DNA from: CTSOIL-112 sp049291875
GTDB taxonomy: Bacteria > Pseudomonadota > Gammaproteobacteria > Burkholderiales > Burkholderiaceae
DNA length: 16,461 nt
Direction: 5' to 3'
Assembly (NCBI GenBank): GCA_049291875.1
Contig: JBATQE010000007.1
Span: 1-16,461, forward strand
The position numbers and the translations under genes were made by a program. This document shows, one piece after another, positions 15,648-16,461 of the stretch. Within the stretch, counting starts at the first letter, position 1; every line of letters begins with the position of its first letter. The notes under the pieces were generated by a model. That model ran no database searches and was not told the DNA's origin. It saw nothing but the letters and a program-made list of their open reading frames with translations.

Positions 15648-15668
15648 TGGATTTCCTAACGGTATAAT
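15641..15668 (+). promoter_or_regulatory. Promoter of the CWC/DUF5522 gene
   Basis: A perfect TATAAT (15663-15668) lies 16 bp after CTAACA (15641-15646), a four-of-six -35 match. Transcription would begin near 15675, about 20 nt before the first ATG. The gap between the divergent genes is only 47 bp, so both promoters must share it. Confidence 0.5.
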
Positions 15669-15694
15669 GAGTTACTTGAAAAATTGCTCCAATT

Positions 15695-16090
15695 ATGACA
15701 TTGAAACCCACTGCGATGAACAAAACCTGCCCACGCTGCGCCGCTGAATTTGAATGCGGCGGCTGCACAATCGGACGCTGCTGGTGCAACGACTTCCCCC
15801 CGATTCTCAGCTGTCGCGATGCGGACGGCGATGAAGCGCAATGCCTTTGCCCCGACTGCCTCAAACAATTCACCCAAGCGCACATCAATCAACACATCGA
15901 CACCGTTGCCGTACACCGCGAAGCCCCCGCGCAAGCGAGTGCTTGTGCCCAACTGCCGTTAATAGAAGGACTGGACTACAGCATAGAAAATGGCCGCTGG
16001 GTTTTTAGCCGTTGGTATTTATTGAGAAAAGGCCAATGCTGCGGCAATGGCTGTAAAAATTGCCCGTATGGGCATGTGAATGTGAAATAA
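15695..16090 (+). CDS. Cysteine-rich CWC and DUF5522 two-domain protein
   Basis: A small protein of 131 residues, or 124 if it starts at the second ATG (15716). The first half matches the cysteine-rich CWC family: CPRCAAEFECGGC, then CWCNDFPP, then CLCPDCL. The second half matches DUF5522: LIEGLDYSIENGRWVFSRWYLLRKG followed by CCGNGCKNCPYG. The many paired cysteines suggest zinc or iron-sulfur binding at two sites. No signal peptide or membrane segment is visible, so it should be cytosolic. Neither family has an established function. It diverges from the ATP pyrophosphatase gene and shares its promoter region. Neither possible start has a strong ribosome-binding site; starting at 15716 would begin directly at MNKTCPRC, which is typical for CWC proteins. 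Confidence 0.88.
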   Translation: MTLKPTAMNKTCPRCAAEFECGGCTIGRCWCNDFPPILSCRDADGDEAQCLCPDCLKQFTQAHINQHIDTVAVHREAPAQASACAQLPLIEGLDYSIENGRWVFSRWYLLRKGQCCGNGCKNCPYGHVNVK

Positions 16091-16225
16091 ATCGAATCGG
16101 GGTAATCCGTAGCTCAATCATGGGATTATGGAGTGCCAAATGCATCATCAGTTTGAATTGAGTATCAAGGCTATGCGCTTAACTTCAGTATTTGCATAGA
16201 TCGTGCACTTTGTCGCTGTCAGGCA

Positions 16226-16313
16226 AATGAACGCGCCATTTTTCGGTCGGTTTGTTGTTTGAGCGTTTGCGTGCAAACGCGAGTTTCAAACCGACCCAAC
16301 TCAAGCGTTCATT
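16226..16313. repeat. Nested interrupted palindrome of about 88 bp
   Basis: Three perfect inverted repeats share one centre near 16271. The outer arms are AATGAACGC (16226-16234) and GCGTTCATT (16305-16313). The middle arms are GGTCGGTTTG (16245-16254) and CAAACCGACC (16287-16296). The inner arms are GCGTTTGC (16263-16270) and GCAAACGC (16273-16280). Unpaired gaps of 6-10 bases separate them, giving a long hairpin or cruciform with two internal loops. Confidence 0.85.
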
Positions 16314-16350
16314 GATGTGCATGACCGCTAATGGGGCGCGAGTTGAGCGG

Positions 16351-16440
16351 AACCCGCGCTGGGTTGGAGCGCACGATAGTGCGCGAAAACACGAGTGGGC
16401 GAAGCTGCGTAGCAGTTTCCGCTCGAACGATATGTTCGAG
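16351..16440. repeat. Series of four short hairpins
   Basis: Four perfect stem-loops follow one another in 90 bp: AACCC/GGGTT (16351-16365), GCGCAC/GTGCGC around GATA (16369-16384), CTGC/GCAG around GTA (16405-16415) and CTCGAAC/GTTCGAG around GATAT (16422-16440). The second and fourth share a C-GATA-(T)-G loop with different stems. The series may continue beyond the window. Confidence 0.75.
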
Positions 16441-16461
16441 GGAGCATCGCGACCAAGGACA

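Larger units (their letters stand above)
16091..16461. other. Gene-free region rich in inverted repeats
   Basis: No convincing gene, tRNA or terminator with a T-run was found here. A short plus-strand frame is open from 16331 to the window edge, but it runs straight through four hairpins and has no recognisable product. The region contains the nested palindrome and the hairpin series listed separately. Confidence 0.65.

Noticed and set aside
16177..16348. Integron attC-like site: GCTTAAC (16177-16183) and GTTGAGC (16342-16348) resemble the R'' and R' boxes around a palindrome
   Set aside because: The boxes are off-centre from the palindrome, the span of about 170 bp is longer than usual attC sites, the base after the outer arm does not give a GTTRRRY box in the right place, and there is no integrase or cassette gene.
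16331..16461. Start of a gene running off the right edge
   Set aside because: The frame passes through four perfect hairpins, is rich in Arg and Ser as expected of repeat sequence, and shows no ribosome-binding site; it cannot be excluded without more sequence.

Overview
The window looks like a piece of a betaproteobacterial chromosome, most likely order Burkholderiales. The main reason is gene order: metK diverges from two tandem lipid A acyltransferase genes that are followed by dapF, a DUF484 gene and xerC, an order I know from that group. The protein sequences fit this, but I could not run a search. Most genes are GC-rich housekeeping genes. One restriction-modification block is clearly AT-rich and looks imported.

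Layout, left to right. Bases 1-127 are the right end of an IS3-family insertion sequence that has cut off the 3' half of a PAP2-phosphatase gene (92-652, minus). Next, all on the minus strand, come tldD (649-2118), a two-gene restriction-modification system made of a specificity subunit (2200-3387) and a nuclease-methyltransferase fusion (3384-5402), the lipoate genes lipA, lipB and ybeD (5511-7465), xerC (7520-8509), a DUF484 gene (8514-9323), dapF (9339-10199) and two lipid A acyltransferase-like genes (10210-12002). From the acyltransferases down to xerC the genes overlap or nearly touch, which suggests one operon. ybeD-lipB-lipA form a second tight group that supplies lipoylated enzymes. 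The R-M block sits between lipA and tldD.

The plus strand then carries metK (12240-13421) behind a promoter with a perfect TATAAT box and a leader of about 165 nt with several complementary segments, followed by a clear intrinsic terminator. A 415-bp gap holds a pair of palindromic repeats. A minus-strand pair follows: a glycerate kinase and an ATP-pyrophosphatase of the Dph6-related family. Diverging from it is a small cysteine-rich protein that joins a CWC domain to a DUF5522 domain. The last 371 bp have no recognisable gene but are dense in inverted repeats, including a nested palindrome of about 88 bp.

The points most worth a second look are the metK leader (stem-loops plus a possible pseudoknot), the 24-bp tandem repeat in the central linker of the specificity subunit, which may vary target spacing, and the families of hairpin repeats in the intergenic regions. 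I did not find a clearly new multi-gene system.
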